A DNA stretch of 64,000 nucleotides from Gimesia maris (GCF_008298035.1 NZ_CP042910.1:3673001-3737000), one strand, 5' to 3'. Shown: positions 45,654-55,723, counted from the first letter of the stretch. Notes: generated from the sequence alone by a model not told the origin. Made by a program: numbers and translations.

Positions 45654-48068
45654 TTGAACGGTTTTCTGGAATTCCTGTTTGGCATCAAAGCTTCGACCTG
45701 GACCGAAGGAGGCCATTGGTCTGCGCAGTGGGTCGGGCTGCCTGGAGGAGACTGGCGACTGTTGCTGATTCTGGGGGTTCTCGTTTTGATTGGTGGTGGC
45801 TGGTGGCTCTATCAACGTGACGCCCGGCAGGTCCCTTTCGTGCGTCGCTGTCTGCTGTATACGATTCGTATTTTTATTGTACTGCTGGTAATTGCCATGC
45901 TGCTGGAGCCGATTCTGGTGCTCAGCAAAGAGGAGAAAATCCCCTCGCATCTGCTGGTCCTTCTGGATAATTCCCTTTCGATGTCATTAAAAGACGCCTG
46001 GAAGGATGAGGACAAAGCCAACAAAGTCTCCCGAAATCTGGGCATGTCAGCAGATACGGCGGCATTGCGACAGATGAACCGGATGCAACTGGCTCAGAAA
46101 CTGGTGAATGAACCGTTCCTGAAAAAACTGTCCGCGGACGGAGCACGCACCGTTCATCTCCACAGTTTCTCTGACAAATTTAATCCCGAGGCGCTGTCAC
46201 TTAGTGAAGAATGGCAGCCAGGCGGGACGGGAACCGCGATTGCCAGTTCCCTGAGGCAGGCACTACTGTCGTATTCGGGAATGCCTTTATCGGGAGTGTT
46301 GATTGTCAGCGATGGTCAGTCGACGGCAGGAGAAGCGCCGGAAGAAGTTCTGCAGATGCTTTCAGATGAAGGTGTGCCTCTGGTGACAGTCGGCGTGGGA
46401 ACCACCGACGGGCCACGGAATGTCGCGATCACTGAACTGGAAGCCAGCCCGGTGGTCTTTGTGCAGGATCCCAATCAGATCACCGTGCATATTGAATCGC
46501 GGGGGATGCAGGCGGAATCGGGCACTTTAGTGATCGAGCAGCGCAGGAACGGCGGCCCCTGGCAGGAATTTATCCGCGAAGAGATCGTGCTCAATCTGGA
46601 CGGCGCCCTGCAGCCTAAAACATACGAATTCAGCGAAACCAAAACCGGGAAACTGGAGTTTCGGGCCAAAATCGTCGATGCAGGCCCGGAAATCTCGCAG
46701 GATGACAATCTGGCGTCCGCGGAAGTGCGGGTGATTCGTCAGCGTCTGAATGTGTTGTTCATCGCCGGTTCCACATTTCCCGAAGTGCAGTTCCTGCGGA
46801 ATACGTTTCTGCGTGATCGACAGATTAAGCTCTCATCGTGGCTGATGGCCGCTGATAAAACTTACGAACATCCGGGAGACCTGCCGATCCGTCGGCTGCC
46901 TGTGACCCAGGAAGAGATGAATGATTATGACTGTGTGATCCTGTACGACCCCGATCCAACTCAGTGGCCGATCAACTTTCCGGAACTGCTGACAAGCTTC
47001 GTCACCAAGGCGGGAGGCGGACTCGTTTATATTGCCGGCGAAATGCAGACGGCACAGATGTTTGATCGCCAGTCTGATCCGTCGCTCAGCTGGCTGAATC
47101 TGCTGCCCGTCATCCGGGAACCGGGTCTGTTTCGATCGCAGGTGCAGATCCGCCTGAGTGCGCGTTCGCCCTGGAAGCTGGATGTGACGGATCCGGGATT
47201 TCAGGATCCGATCTTCACTTTTTCTACGGATCGCCAGGCCAATGAACAGATTCTGGATAATCTGCCCGGGATGTTCTGGCATTTCCCCGTTACCAAAGCC
47301 AAGCCGGGCGCAACCGTTCTGGCAGTGCACGCCGATCCCCGCATGCGTAATGAATATGGTCAGGAAGTTTTGATTGCTTCACAGCGAGTGGGACCCGGCT
47401 GGTCGATCTTTATCGGTTTTGACAGTACCTATCGCTGGCGTTACCTGGATGATCAGTTCTTTGATGGCTTCTGGGCACGCGTCGTGGATCGTGCGGGGCG
47501 CAGCAAACAGCTGGGGGGAAATTATCCGTTTCGACTGTCGACACCCCAGGCCACTTACCAACCGGGCGGTCAGGCAAAAATCATTGCCCGGTTTCTGGAT
47601 GAATCGCAAATGGAACCGGGGTTGCAGCGCCTGTACGGTGATGTCGAACGCGGTGATGATCAGCCGATACCGTTGACACTCACTCCGGGAAACAAAGCGG
47701 GTGAGTTTTCTACCTCGTTTCCGGTCACGCAGCCGGGAACTTATTTCGTGCGAGTCTGGCTGGGGGACGAAGCGGCAGGCGCGACCGTCAAAGCAGCGAC
47801 ACTGCCGATTAAAGTCGAGTTTCCGAACAAGGAACTGGAAAACCCGACTCTGGACGAAGCATTCCTGCAGACGATGGCGGTTTCTACGGGAGGGCGTGTG
47901 TTTGATCTTTCGGAGTCAGACGGAATCGTGAATGCGTTCAAAATCAAACAGGTCTCCCGCCTGCTGGAAGAACGACAGGAGATCTGGGATGCGCCCCTGT
48001 TTTATATACTGATTTTCGGTCTGCTGGTCACAGAATGGATTTTGCGAAAATGGTGTCGACTGATTTAA
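45654..48068 (+). CDS. Membrane vWA protein with glutamine-amidotransferase-like domain
   Basis: This encodes 804 residues from TTG 45654 (GAAAGAAG upstream). A TTG at 45621 is possible, but the chosen start gives the expected NGFLEFLFG opening. Two transmembrane helices lie at about 35-53 and 66-90. The vWA domain has the MIDAS motif DNSLSM (Asp105, Ser107, Ser109). A class I glutamine-amidotransferase-like fold (about 400-530) has VILYDPDPTQWP and GGGLVYIAGE but no obvious catalytic Cys. A C-terminal helix (about 785-803) follows. It resembles DUF4159-neighbourhood and BatB-like proteins of planctomycetes. It follows the BatA-like gene by 16 bp. Confidence 0.8.
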   Translation: MNGFLEFLFGIKASTWTEGGHWSAQWVGLPGGDWRLLLILGVLVLIGGGWWLYQRDARQVPFVRRCLLYTIRIFIVLLVIAMLLEPILVLSKEEKIPSHLLVLLDNSLSMSLKDAWKDEDKANKVSRNLGMSADTAALRQMNRMQLAQKLVNEPFLKKLSADGARTVHLHSFSDKFNPEALSLSEEWQPGGTGTAIASSLRQALLSYSGMPLSGVLIVSDGQSTAGEAPEEVLQMLSDEGVPLVTVGVGTTDGPRNVAITELEASPVVFVQDPNQITVHIESRGMQAESGTLVIEQRRNGGPWQEFIREEIVLNLDGALQPKTYEFSETKTGKLEFRAKIVDAGPEISQDDNLASAEVRVIRQRLNVLFIAGSTFPEVQFLRNTFLRDRQIKLSSWLMAADKTYEHPGDLPIRRLPVTQEEMNDYDCVILYDPDPTQWPINFPELLTSFVTKAGGGLVYIAGEMQTAQMFDRQSDPSLSWLNLLPVIREPGLFRSQVQIRLSARSPWKLDVTDPGFQDPIFTFSTDRQANEQILDNLPGMFWHFPVTKAKPGATVLAVHADPRMRNEYGQEVLIASQRVGPGWSIFIGFDSTYRWRYLDDQFFDGFWARVVDRAGRSKQLGGNYPFRLSTPQATYQPGGQAKIIARFLDESQMEPGLQRLYGDVERGDDQPIPLTLTPGNKAGEFSTSFPVTQPGTYFVRVWLGDEAAGATVKAATLPIKVEFPNKELENPTLDEAFLQTMAVSTGGRVFDLSESDGIVNAFKIKQVSRLLEERQEIWDAPLFYILIFGLLVTEWILRKWCRLI

Positions 48069-48103
48069 CAACTGGATTAACGATTCGAAGGAGTTTCTGA
48101 TAG

Positions 48104-50290
48104 ATGTCACCCACGCCACGATCTGATGAATTCGAGGCGCTGCAGCAGACGATTTCCGGGAAGCTGGAACGCGTCGGGGTCGCTTTACGCAGACATACTC
48201 TGCTGGAAGCGACGGTGCGGATTCTCGCGGCTCTGCTGGGACTGGCAAGTCTGTCTTTATTGTTTGACTGGTGGCTGGGGCTGAGCCTGGTAGCTCGTAT
48301 GTTGTATCTACTGGTTTGCGTGGCGGTGATGGGTTATCTGATCTACCGGTATGTTTATCTGCCTTTGCGGGTTTCGTTGTCCCCCATTGAAATTGCGAAT
48401 CTGATCGACCGTTCCCAAAAAGTGATTCCTCAACAGGCACTGGCGCCGCGTGTTGCCAGTGTGCTGCAGTTGCCTGGTCATCTGACACAGTCTGAACAGT
48501 CTCAGCCGATGATTGAACAGGCGGTACAGTCGAATTATCAGTCGCTCAGTCAGTATTCCTTTCAGGAAGTGATTGATTCCCGGCATACGCGAAATTGCCT
48601 GTTGATTTTGCTGGCGGTGATTCTGATTCCCGTGGGATTTGGAATCGCAGCGCCGGAAGCGGGCCGGTTATGGAGTCAGCGGTGGTTTGCAGGGTCGAAC
48701 GCGCCCTGGCCGCGCAATACGCGTTTGACGGTCGTGGGGCTCAAGGATGGACAGTGGATCATTCCCCGCGGGGAGTCGGCAGCATTACAGGTGGTCGTCG
48801 AAGATCAGGAAGAACCGACGGAAAGTGTGTGGCTGTACCTGACAGGAGAAGAGGGAAACAGTGAAACGATAACAATGAACCGTTTTCAGGAGGGGGATTT
48901 TCGATACGAAGTGCCCCCGCTGCAACTGCCGGTTCAAGCTTATGCCTGGGGCGGAGATGGTGAATCGGAGCCTTTTGAGATTGTGCCCATTGATCGTCCC
49001 CGCATTACCGACTTGAAGCTGCAGGCGACGCATCCCCGGCTCTCAGAACCGTTTGTGTCACATTTCTCAGCCAGCGAGGGGAATGTGAGATTATTGCCGC
49101 AATCGGAGGTGCTGCTGGAATTGACGACAAATGTCAAAGTCCGGGAGATTGACGTTGATTCTGAGGACGTTTCGTTACAATGGAAGAGTACAGATGGTAA
49201 GCATTTTCAGGCAGCATGGACGCATGAGAAACCTGTCAACTTTCGGTTGACGTTACACTCGGCAGAGCATGAGATTCATTCGCATCCACGACCGGTTTCG
49301 ATCGGTGTGCAGCCGGATCGTGGTCCTCGATTGAGTTTCCGGTATTCAGGAGTTCGACAGCGGATTACAGCAGACGCCACGATCCCCTTCTCGATCATCG
49401 CCCGCGACGACTTTGGTATCAGGTGGGTGGGCATGGATTCGAATCTGCCACTGGCTGAAACAGAAACGAAAAAGAGTCAGAATGTGACGGAAGCGGCTCT
49501 GGATCAGGTGTTTGGAAACCCGGAAGCAGAAAAGAAAAAACAGGCAGTTACCAAAAAAGATTATCCCGTCTACGGACCTGCGGATCCTGCGGTGGAGAAT
49601 GTGATAGAAGACGAAAAACGTGTGTCGATCTCAGAATTGAAATTAAGTCCCGGTGCGGTAATCACGTTTCAAAGTCATGCGGAGGATAACTGTTATACCG
49701 GGGTGCAGCAGACGAGTTCCCGTCAACTGGTGTTTCGCGTTGTCAAACCGGAAGAACTGTTTCGGGAAATACTGTTAAGGCAACAGCAGTTGCGTTCGCG
49801 ATTAAGGAAAGCCCGGGATCAGGCGGAACAATTGAGAGATCAACTGAAGCTGGCACAAAGTCTGGATCAGGCTGCCGACTGGATGCGACAGCATCAACTG
49901 GTCAGACGGGAAACAGGACAGGTCAGCCATGCGTTGAACGCTTCGGTTGAGGAAATGAAGCTGAACCAACTCGGAGGAGAAGAGACCTATCAGTTGATTT
50001 CACAGACAGTGCTCAAACCCCTGGAAGATCTGCATGATCGTGAGATGGAACTACAGCGACAGTCGCTGGAAACGTTACGCGGAGACTCCCCTGACCCGAT
50101 GGAACAGATCCATACGCGTCAGGACGAGATTTTGAAATCCATGGATCAGATATTGAATAACATGGCACAGTGGGACAGTTTTATTGATGTGGTTAACCAG
50201 TTGAATGCCGTGATTAAACTGGAACAGCTGGTGAAAGAAAAAACAGAAGAACTGAAGAAAAAACAGGTCAATTCGATCTTCGATAATTGA
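48104..50290 (+). CDS. DUF4175-like membrane protein
   Basis: This encodes 728 residues. A GAAGGAG ribosome site precedes the ATG. The N-terminal helical part has three transmembrane segments (about 35-55, 59-85 and 165-185). A long extracytoplasmic beta-rich region (about 200-450) follows, then a charged coiled coil (about 560-728; LRQQQLRSRLRKARDQAEQL). The arrangement resembles DUF4175 proteins found beside MoxR/DUF58 modules. It may act as a structural scaffold in the cell envelope. The next gene starts 45 bp after its stop. Confidence 0.65.
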   Translation: MSPTPRSDEFEALQQTISGKLERVGVALRRHTLLEATVRILAALLGLASLSLLFDWWLGLSLVARMLYLLVCVAVMGYLIYRYVYLPLRVSLSPIEIANLIDRSQKVIPQQALAPRVASVLQLPGHLTQSEQSQPMIEQAVQSNYQSLSQYSFQEVIDSRHTRNCLLILLAVILIPVGFGIAAPEAGRLWSQRWFAGSNAPWPRNTRLTVVGLKDGQWIIPRGESAALQVVVEDQEEPTESVWLYLTGEEGNSETITMNRFQEGDFRYEVPPLQLPVQAYAWGGDGESEPFEIVPIDRPRITDLKLQATHPRLSEPFVSHFSASEGNVRLLPQSEVLLELTTNVKVREIDVDSEDVSLQWKSTDGKHFQAAWTHEKPVNFRLTLHSAEHEIHSHPRPVSIGVQPDRGPRLSFRYSGVRQRITADATIPFSIIARDDFGIRWVGMDSNLPLAETETKKSQNVTEAALDQVFGNPEAEKKKQAVTKKDYPVYGPADPAVENVIEDEKRVSISELKLSPGAVITFQSHAEDNCYTGVQQTSSRQLVFRVVKPEELFREILLRQQQLRSRLRKARDQAEQLRDQLKLAQSLDQAADWMRQHQLVRRETGQVSHALNASVEEMKLNQLGGEETYQLISQTVLKPLEDLHDREMELQRQSLETLRGDSPDPMEQIHTRQDEILKSMDQILNNMAQWDSFIDVVNQLNAVIKLEQLVKEKTEELKKKQVNSIFDN

Positions 50291-50335
50291 AGTCAGAAAC
50301 ATATTTCAAGGCCCCCTGTTATGGAGGTGAGGGAC

Positions 50336-51775
50336 ATGCGGAGCAGAAAAAAAATAATGGCGTCGGGACTGGTGTTGATGTTCGTCATCTCCCAGATGAT
50401 GGGCGCGGTATCTGCTGCTGACAAAGCAGCCGCTGATGACGGTAAAAAAATTGCGCCCCAAACGCAGATTCAGTTTGAGCAGGACAAAGCGAAAGCGCAT
50501 ATGCAGGAACTGGAAGAGCGGATGTTTCGGCTCTCCAAGCTGATTCGCGAATCGCAGCCGGACGATGCGGCGCGGTTGCTGCTGGGACTGCGAAAAGCCC
50601 GCGAACAGCTGATCCTGGATCGCATGGGTGAAGCTTCCAAAATGCTGGATGATCTCAAACTGGATAAAGCCAGCCAGGAACAGAAAGAGATCCTGGTTCT
50701 GCTGGAAGAACTCAAAAAACTGTTGCTGACCGCCGACATCGGGCTGGAACTGAAACTGGAGCAGTTGCGTAAGCTGATTGATTCGCGTGAGACGTTGAAT
50801 AAATTACTGAAGAAGGAAGAGCTGCAACTCTCGAATACACTGGAGCAGCAGAAAAAAAGTGGCAATAAAAAAGATTTGAAAGCGCTGGAAACCAGCGAGC
50901 AGCGCAATCAGAAGTCCGCAGAAAATCTGGAACAGATGCTGCGTGAATACGGGCCGGCCTCGCAGAGTATCTGTAAGTCACTGTCAGGTGCAGGAAAATG
51001 TATGGGCGGCGCCTGCAAGAAGCTGGGAGCTTCTCAACCCAAGCCTGCGTCTGAAGAACAGAAAAAGGCGATTGAACAGTTGAGCTCGGCACAGCAGGAT
51101 ACGAAAAAGCTGGAAGACAAACTGCGGAAAGAAGTCGAATCACTGGTACGTCAGCGGGTGATGGATCAGCTGCAGGATATGATTGCGCAGCAGAAACAGA
51201 TTCGCGAAGTCACAACCAAGCTGCAGGATCGTGTGGCCCAGAAACAGAAACAGGCTTTGGCGGCTGTACGCAGACTGGCGACTTCGGAGGAAAAAATTAT
51301 CAGCCTCTGTAGTGAGTCAATCGAACTATGTGAACTGACGCAGTTCAGCCTGGTCCTGCCCGTGGCGTTGGGCGCTGTGCGGGAACAGATGGAACTGGTC
51401 GATGAAGGTCTGTTGCTGGCGCAAGCCGACAAAGCAATGATTGATGATCAGAAGCAGATTGAGACCGATCTGCAGGCATTGCTGGATGCGATGATTGATG
51501 CCTCCCGACCGTCCAATAAAAATGGAGGGGGCCAGTGTAAAGGCTGTAAAGGGAATCGCAACAAACTGCTGGCAGAAGTCAAAATGTTACGCTGGATGCA
51601 GCAGTCCGTTCATACGCGTACTGATCAGCTGGATCGACAGATTGAGAAGAAAAAAATCACGGAAGCGTCACGTCAGGAACGGATTGATCTGCTTTCGGTC
51701 CGTCAGAAAGAAATTGATTTAATCACCGGACGATTACACAGTATGACCTGTCCCCATTGTCTGGCAGGAGAATAA
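50336..51775 (+). CDS. Exported coiled-coil protein with CxxC pairs
   Basis: This encodes 479 residues. ATG 50336 directly follows GGAGGTGAGGG, an unusually strong ribosome site; the ATG at 50321 is unlikely. A signal peptide (about 1-27, ending AVSAAD) is followed by an almost entirely coiled-coil protein rich in Glu, Lys, Gln and Leu. Near the C-terminus a CKGCKG motif is followed about 75 residues later by CPHC at the very end. These four cysteines could bind zinc as a split ribbon or form disulfides. An internal CMGGAC lies near residue 222. No enzyme motif. It is followed after 2 nt by the small partner gene. Confidence 0.75.
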   Translation: MRSRKKIMASGLVLMFVISQMMGAVSAADKAAADDGKKIAPQTQIQFEQDKAKAHMQELEERMFRLSKLIRESQPDDAARLLLGLRKAREQLILDRMGEASKMLDDLKLDKASQEQKEILVLLEELKKLLLTADIGLELKLEQLRKLIDSRETLNKLLKKEELQLSNTLEQQKKSGNKKDLKALETSEQRNQKSAENLEQMLREYGPASQSICKSLSGAGKCMGGACKKLGASQPKPASEEQKKAIEQLSSAQQDTKKLEDKLRKEVESLVRQRVMDQLQDMIAQQKQIREVTTKLQDRVAQKQKQALAAVRRLATSEEKIISLCSESIELCELTQFSLVLPVALGAVREQMELVDEGLLLAQADKAMIDDQKQIETDLQALLDAMIDASRPSNKNGGGQCKGCKGNRNKLLAEVKMLRWMQQSVHTRTDQLDRQIEKKKITEASRQERIDLLSVRQKEIDLITGRLHSMTCPHCLAGE

Positions 51776-51777
51776 TA

Positions 51778-52410
51778 ATGAAACGTACCCAATCCCATCA
51801 AACCCACTTGAGATTCCTGTTCTCATTGACGATTTGTGCCCCGCTGTTTTATACAGGCGGTCTGCAGAGTGCATTCGCAGATGCGGTCGAAGCGGCAAAG
51901 CCTGGGGCAAAACAGGTTAAAGCACCGCTAATCATTCCGCCGGAACCGAAAGACAATCTGTCGCAACTGAAGGACGATGCCTGGCTGAAGGATCCTTTTA
52001 AAAATATTCAGACCGATGTGAAGTCAGTCATTACTGATTTTGATAAAGGGCAGACGACACAGCCTGCGAAAACCACGCAGCCCCGCATTATCAGTCGACT
52101 GGATACGCTGGTGGAGATGCTGGAAAAATCGTGTAAAAAAGGGGGCGGCGCTGCGGGGGCCAACCCGACGCGTCCGGCGAATTCTTCCACGTTGGGGAAA
52201 GGTCCCGGCGGAGAGGGGGAACTGAAGGCCCCCGATAAAAAGGGACGCAACTGGGCAGACCTGACCCCGAAACAGCGGGAGAAGATTCTGCAGTCGCGTA
52301 CGGAAGGCTTTCCACCCGGCTATGAAGACATTCTGGCAGATTATTTTCGACGTCTGGCGCGAAATCAGGCAGTCGATAAAACAAAACCGACTTCCGAGAA
52401 ACAAGATTAA
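51778..52410 (+). CDS. Small exported protein of the MoxR/DUF4175 locus
   Basis: This encodes 210 residues from ATG 51778, with AGGAG 7 nt upstream and only 2 nt after the previous stop, so it is translationally coupled. A signal peptide (about 1-35) precedes a low-complexity Lys/Gly/Pro-rich middle. A short C-terminal helical motif follows (WADLTPKQREKILQ, then EGFPPGYEDILADYFRRLAR). That C-terminal motif is familiar from small proteins next to DUF4175-like genes in planctomycetes, but it has no known function. Confidence 0.7.
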   Translation: MKRTQSHQTHLRFLFSLTICAPLFYTGGLQSAFADAVEAAKPGAKQVKAPLIIPPEPKDNLSQLKDDAWLKDPFKNIQTDVKSVITDFDKGQTTQPAKTTQPRIISRLDTLVEMLEKSCKKGGGAAGANPTRPANSSTLGKGPGGEGELKAPDKKGRNWADLTPKQREKILQSRTEGFPPGYEDILADYFRRLARNQAVDKTKPTSEKQD

Positions 52411-52418
52411 AGACTCTG

Positions 52419-54251
52419 ATGCAAATGGTATTTCTTATGAAGAAGTGTAATTTGAGCGGCTTGTTGCTGGCGGTGCTGATCTGTGTGGCGGAACTGTTGA
52501 TCTGTCCGCTCGCCTCTGCCGATGAAGTGCTGCTCTATGATGGAAAAAAGGTCTCGGGTAAGATCCGGTCTGTCGATTCCAGCGTATTGAAGATCGAAGT
52601 CGGTAAAGACCTGCAGGAAATCAGCCTGTTTGATGTGACGTCTTACAAATTTCTGGAACCGGCGCTGCCTCAGAATGTGAGTCAGCTACTGATTGATGGG
52701 GAAAAGCCGAGTTATGCCGCGGGACCCCGTACTGCGAAAGTCAAACTTCGTAAAGGACTGCATCGCTTTACCCTGCCCTATTATCACTCGGTGGGACTGG
52801 CGAAGCTGGATATTCAGGTGTCAGGTCCGGGGATGAAAAAGGCGGAAGTACCCAAAGAGCAGTTGTTTCGCGTCAATACAGCAGTGCGCGAGATTCCCGC
52901 GATCGAATACAAGATCGATGAAAAGGGATATCGACTGCCTGTCAAGATTGAGAAACCGGAAAAATATATTGCGTACCGACTGATGGAATGGAGCCATCCT
53001 GTGAAGGTTAAATCGATGGCTGATCTGAAAGCGGTTCCGGTTAAAAAATATGGTGCAAGCCCGCGACTGGCTTTATTGAGCCGTCGCAGTGCCATCAATT
53101 TCGGAATTGTGTATGAAGGACTGATCCAGATTCCCCAGGACGGCGAATACACGTTTGCAGTGGAGACCGATAAAAACAGCAAGGCGAAACTCTACATCGG
53201 AGATTATCCCAGCGAACTCTATAAACAGGCGAAAAGAAAATTATCGTCCGGCTGGCAGGTGGCCTTTTCTCAAGCGGGAAAACTTTCGGGGACCTTAAAG
53301 GAATGGACCAGAACGGGCATCCATTTTCAGGTTCCCGCTGCTGAAAAAGAGATTGACCTGATATTAAAACCGGGAGCCGTACATGAACTCTGGAAGATTC
53401 AGGAAGACAAGAAACAAACAAAGACGGTAGACCGCAAAGGGGAATCGAAGATCGAAGATTCGGCTTATGTCACCACGCAGGATGGGAATATTCATCGCGT
53501 GTCAGGTGAAGTGGTGGGGATTAACGAACAGAGTCTTTTGTTTCAATACCAGGGACAGCAACGCGAAGTCAATCTGGACCGGGTTGTGGGACTGGTCCTG
53601 TGGAAGAATCGCGTGCAACCTGAGAGCAAACTGGCGTTGCAGAGCCTGATGACTCTGATCGGCAATACGCAGATTCCCGGCGTGGTCGAACTGAACCAGG
53701 GCGCAACCGCCAGCATTACCATGCCGTGGGGCGATTCGTTTTCCATCAATAAGGATTATCTGGAGTCTGTGAAAACGGTCAACGCCCGTTCGGTTTCGCT
53801 GGTGGAAATCCAGCCGGACAGTGTGACGCAGGTCCCCTTTTTCAATCAGCGGTATCCCTACCAGGTCAACAAGAGTCTGGCTGGCCAGCCTTTGAAGATC
53901 GGGACGCAGTCGTTCTCCAAAGGACTGTGTGTGCATGCCCGGACGGTGCTGGTTTATCAGCTGGGTAAAGAATTTGAACAATTCCAGACCACACCAGGCC
54001 TGCAGGCTGAAACGGGGAAACTGGGAAATGTCGCGGTCAAGGTCATGGCTGATGGCAAAACCCTGTTTGAAAAGCCAGAGTTTACCAGCGCCACGAAACT
54101 GGAATCACTCAGCCTGGATGTGACAGGCTGTGAGACTTTGACGCTGGTCGTTGATTTTGGAAAAGATCAGGATGTGGGAGATCGCTTTGTCTGGGGCGAT
54201 CCAAAACTGATCCGGGCGGTACCCAAAGAACTGGCGGCGAATCAGAAATAA
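52419..54251 (+). CDS. Exported NPCBM-domain protein with PA14-like region
   Basis: This encodes 610 residues from ATG 52419 (an ATG at 52437 is also possible). A signal peptide (about 15-35) leads into a short beta segment (LLYDGKKVSGKIRSVDSSVL). A PA14-like region (about 85-330) has FGIVYEGLIQIPQDGEYTFAVETD and AKLYIGDY. A second small beta domain (about 345-455) and a C-terminal NPCBM module (about 470-595; FSKGLCVHARTVLVYQLG, WGDPKLI) follow. PA14 and NPCBM are carbohydrate-binding folds, so the protein may bind cell-surface or environmental glycans. It begins 8 nt after the previous stop. Confidence 0.72.
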   Translation: MQMVFLMKKCNLSGLLLAVLICVAELLICPLASADEVLLYDGKKVSGKIRSVDSSVLKIEVGKDLQEISLFDVTSYKFLEPALPQNVSQLLIDGEKPSYAAGPRTAKVKLRKGLHRFTLPYYHSVGLAKLDIQVSGPGMKKAEVPKEQLFRVNTAVREIPAIEYKIDEKGYRLPVKIEKPEKYIAYRLMEWSHPVKVKSMADLKAVPVKKYGASPRLALLSRRSAINFGIVYEGLIQIPQDGEYTFAVETDKNSKAKLYIGDYPSELYKQAKRKLSSGWQVAFSQAGKLSGTLKEWTRTGIHFQVPAAEKEIDLILKPGAVHELWKIQEDKKQTKTVDRKGESKIEDSAYVTTQDGNIHRVSGEVVGINEQSLLFQYQGQQREVNLDRVVGLVLWKNRVQPESKLALQSLMTLIGNTQIPGVVELNQGATASITMPWGDSFSINKDYLESVKTVNARSVSLVEIQPDSVTQVPFFNQRYPYQVNKSLAGQPLKIGTQSFSKGLCVHARTVLVYQLGKEFEQFQTTPGLQAETGKLGNVAVKVMADGKTLFEKPEFTSATKLESLSLDVTGCETLTLVVDFGKDQDVGDRFVWGDPKLIRAVPKELAANQK

Positions 54252-54282
54252 TTGAAAACGAATTCCATTACAGCGATCAACC

Positions 54283-55713
54283 ATGAATCAGTATTTAAAA
54301 TTCAATCAGCATATTCAGTACACCTATGGATTGTCGAACGATCGCAGGCGGATGCGGGCTTTGACCGGTGCCATGATGGGGCTGCTCTGGCTTCTGTGCC
54401 CGTTGGGAAATGGCTGGGCTGGTGAACCTGAGGCTTCACCCTCGTCCAAACTGATCGTGAGAGATGTCAGTGTATTTCTGGTCTCGGCGCATGGTAAGAA
54501 GCTGAATGACACGGCTCTGTTTCGCTCCACGACCCCCGGTTATGTGCAGTCCCGCCGCTTGAGCGCCGATGCCAGTGAGAGCGACAAACCGGCGCCACTG
54601 GGATTGATCACCTTTGCAGGACCGGCAACCAAAGATATTGATGTGCTGCTGGAATTTCCCTCCGGGCGTTTTTTAGCGCATTGGCCTTCTGCACGAATTC
54701 AGTCGAAACGCATCTACTGGCGTTCACAGAATCTGCTTAAAGAGAGTCCGCTCAGCATGCAGTTGTCTGAATCCCACTGGCTGAGTCCGCTGCAAAAGGC
54801 GGATCGCCTGTATGTGAAAGGTATCGATAAATGTGATCGCTTTATTCTGTATGACGTGGAACTGAATCATAACCCGCGCATTACGATGAGCCATGCTGAG
54901 AATGGTTTTCAGGTGCAGAATGCGGACACATATCCCCTGAAAGATCTGACGATCATGCAGCCTGCCGGAGAGAAGGATCATTGGAAAGTCGCAGCTATCG
55001 AACAGGTGCCCGGGATAAAAAAAGAGAACAAGCAGCCTGAGGCAAAATCAGATCCACCAGAGAAAGCGAAATCCGTTGACCCTTTATCAGAAGAATCGCT
55101 GAACAAGAAAAAAAAAGAAGCCCAGGCCAAAGCGCTACAAGCTCTGGGTAAACAGTTACAGGCGGCAGGTGCGTTACCGAAACTGGCTGAATCGGCCACG
55201 AAACCAGCTGAGAAGAAAGCGACAGCAGCAGCGACTGCCTCTAAAGCACCTGCTGTTTTAGTGCCCTATATAGAATCTGCCGGGCTGTCACAGGCGGAGG
55301 CGCTGGAGATCTGGAGGAAACAGCTGGTCGATCTGGGGCTGGGCACACCAGAAGTTGAGCATGTCCTGCGTATTCTGGGTGAGCATGCCTTGCGAAGCGA
55401 TCAGGCAACCGTTGTGTACTGTCTTGACGAAAGTTATCTCGACAAAATATTGCCGCTGGAAATTACCCCGTTTCCCGATGTGGTGCGTCGCACCGGAATT
55501 GTCATCCTGCTGGATGCGGATCCGGCGTTGTTGAAACGCATTGATGGCCTGATTGCGCAGCTGGGAAATCAGAGTTGGGAAAAACGCGAAGCGGCTCAGA
55601 AGAAGCTGGAAGAGTATGGGAAAGCCGCACAGGCACAATTGCAGAAAGCGACCAGCAATAAAGATCTGGAAATCGTATTTCGCGCCGAACAGATCCTGGG
55701 AAAGATTAAATAG
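54283..55713 (+). CDS. Exported protein, last gene of the MoxR locus, unknown function
   Basis: This encodes up to 476 residues from ATG 54283; an internal ATG (codon 24, MRALTGAMMGLLWLLCP) may be the true start, since a signal peptide begins there. A beta-rich part (about 55-245) has no recognised motif. A charged low-complexity linker rich in Lys, Glu and Ala (about 250-325) and a helical C-terminal part follow. The last 50 residues (WEKREAAQKKLEEYGKAAQAQ) are HEAT/coiled-coil-like. Its stop is followed 11 bp later by a dispersed repeat copy, and the next gene is convergent, so it ends the transcription unit. Confidence 0.65.
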   Translation: MNQYLKFNQHIQYTYGLSNDRRRMRALTGAMMGLLWLLCPLGNGWAGEPEASPSSKLIVRDVSVFLVSAHGKKLNDTALFRSTTPGYVQSRRLSADASESDKPAPLGLITFAGPATKDIDVLLEFPSGRFLAHWPSARIQSKRIYWRSQNLLKESPLSMQLSESHWLSPLQKADRLYVKGIDKCDRFILYDVELNHNPRITMSHAENGFQVQNADTYPLKDLTIMQPAGEKDHWKVAAIEQVPGIKKENKQPEAKSDPPEKAKSVDPLSEESLNKKKKEAQAKALQALGKQLQAAGALPKLAESATKPAEKKATAAATASKAPAVLVPYIESAGLSQAEALEIWRKQLVDLGLGTPEVEHVLRILGEHALRSDQATVVYCLDESYLDKILPLEITPFPDVVRRTGIVILLDADPALLKRIDGLIAQLGNQSWEKREAAQKKLEEYGKAAQAQLQKATSNKDLEIVFRAEQILGKIK

Positions 55714-55723
55714 GCTGTACCCG

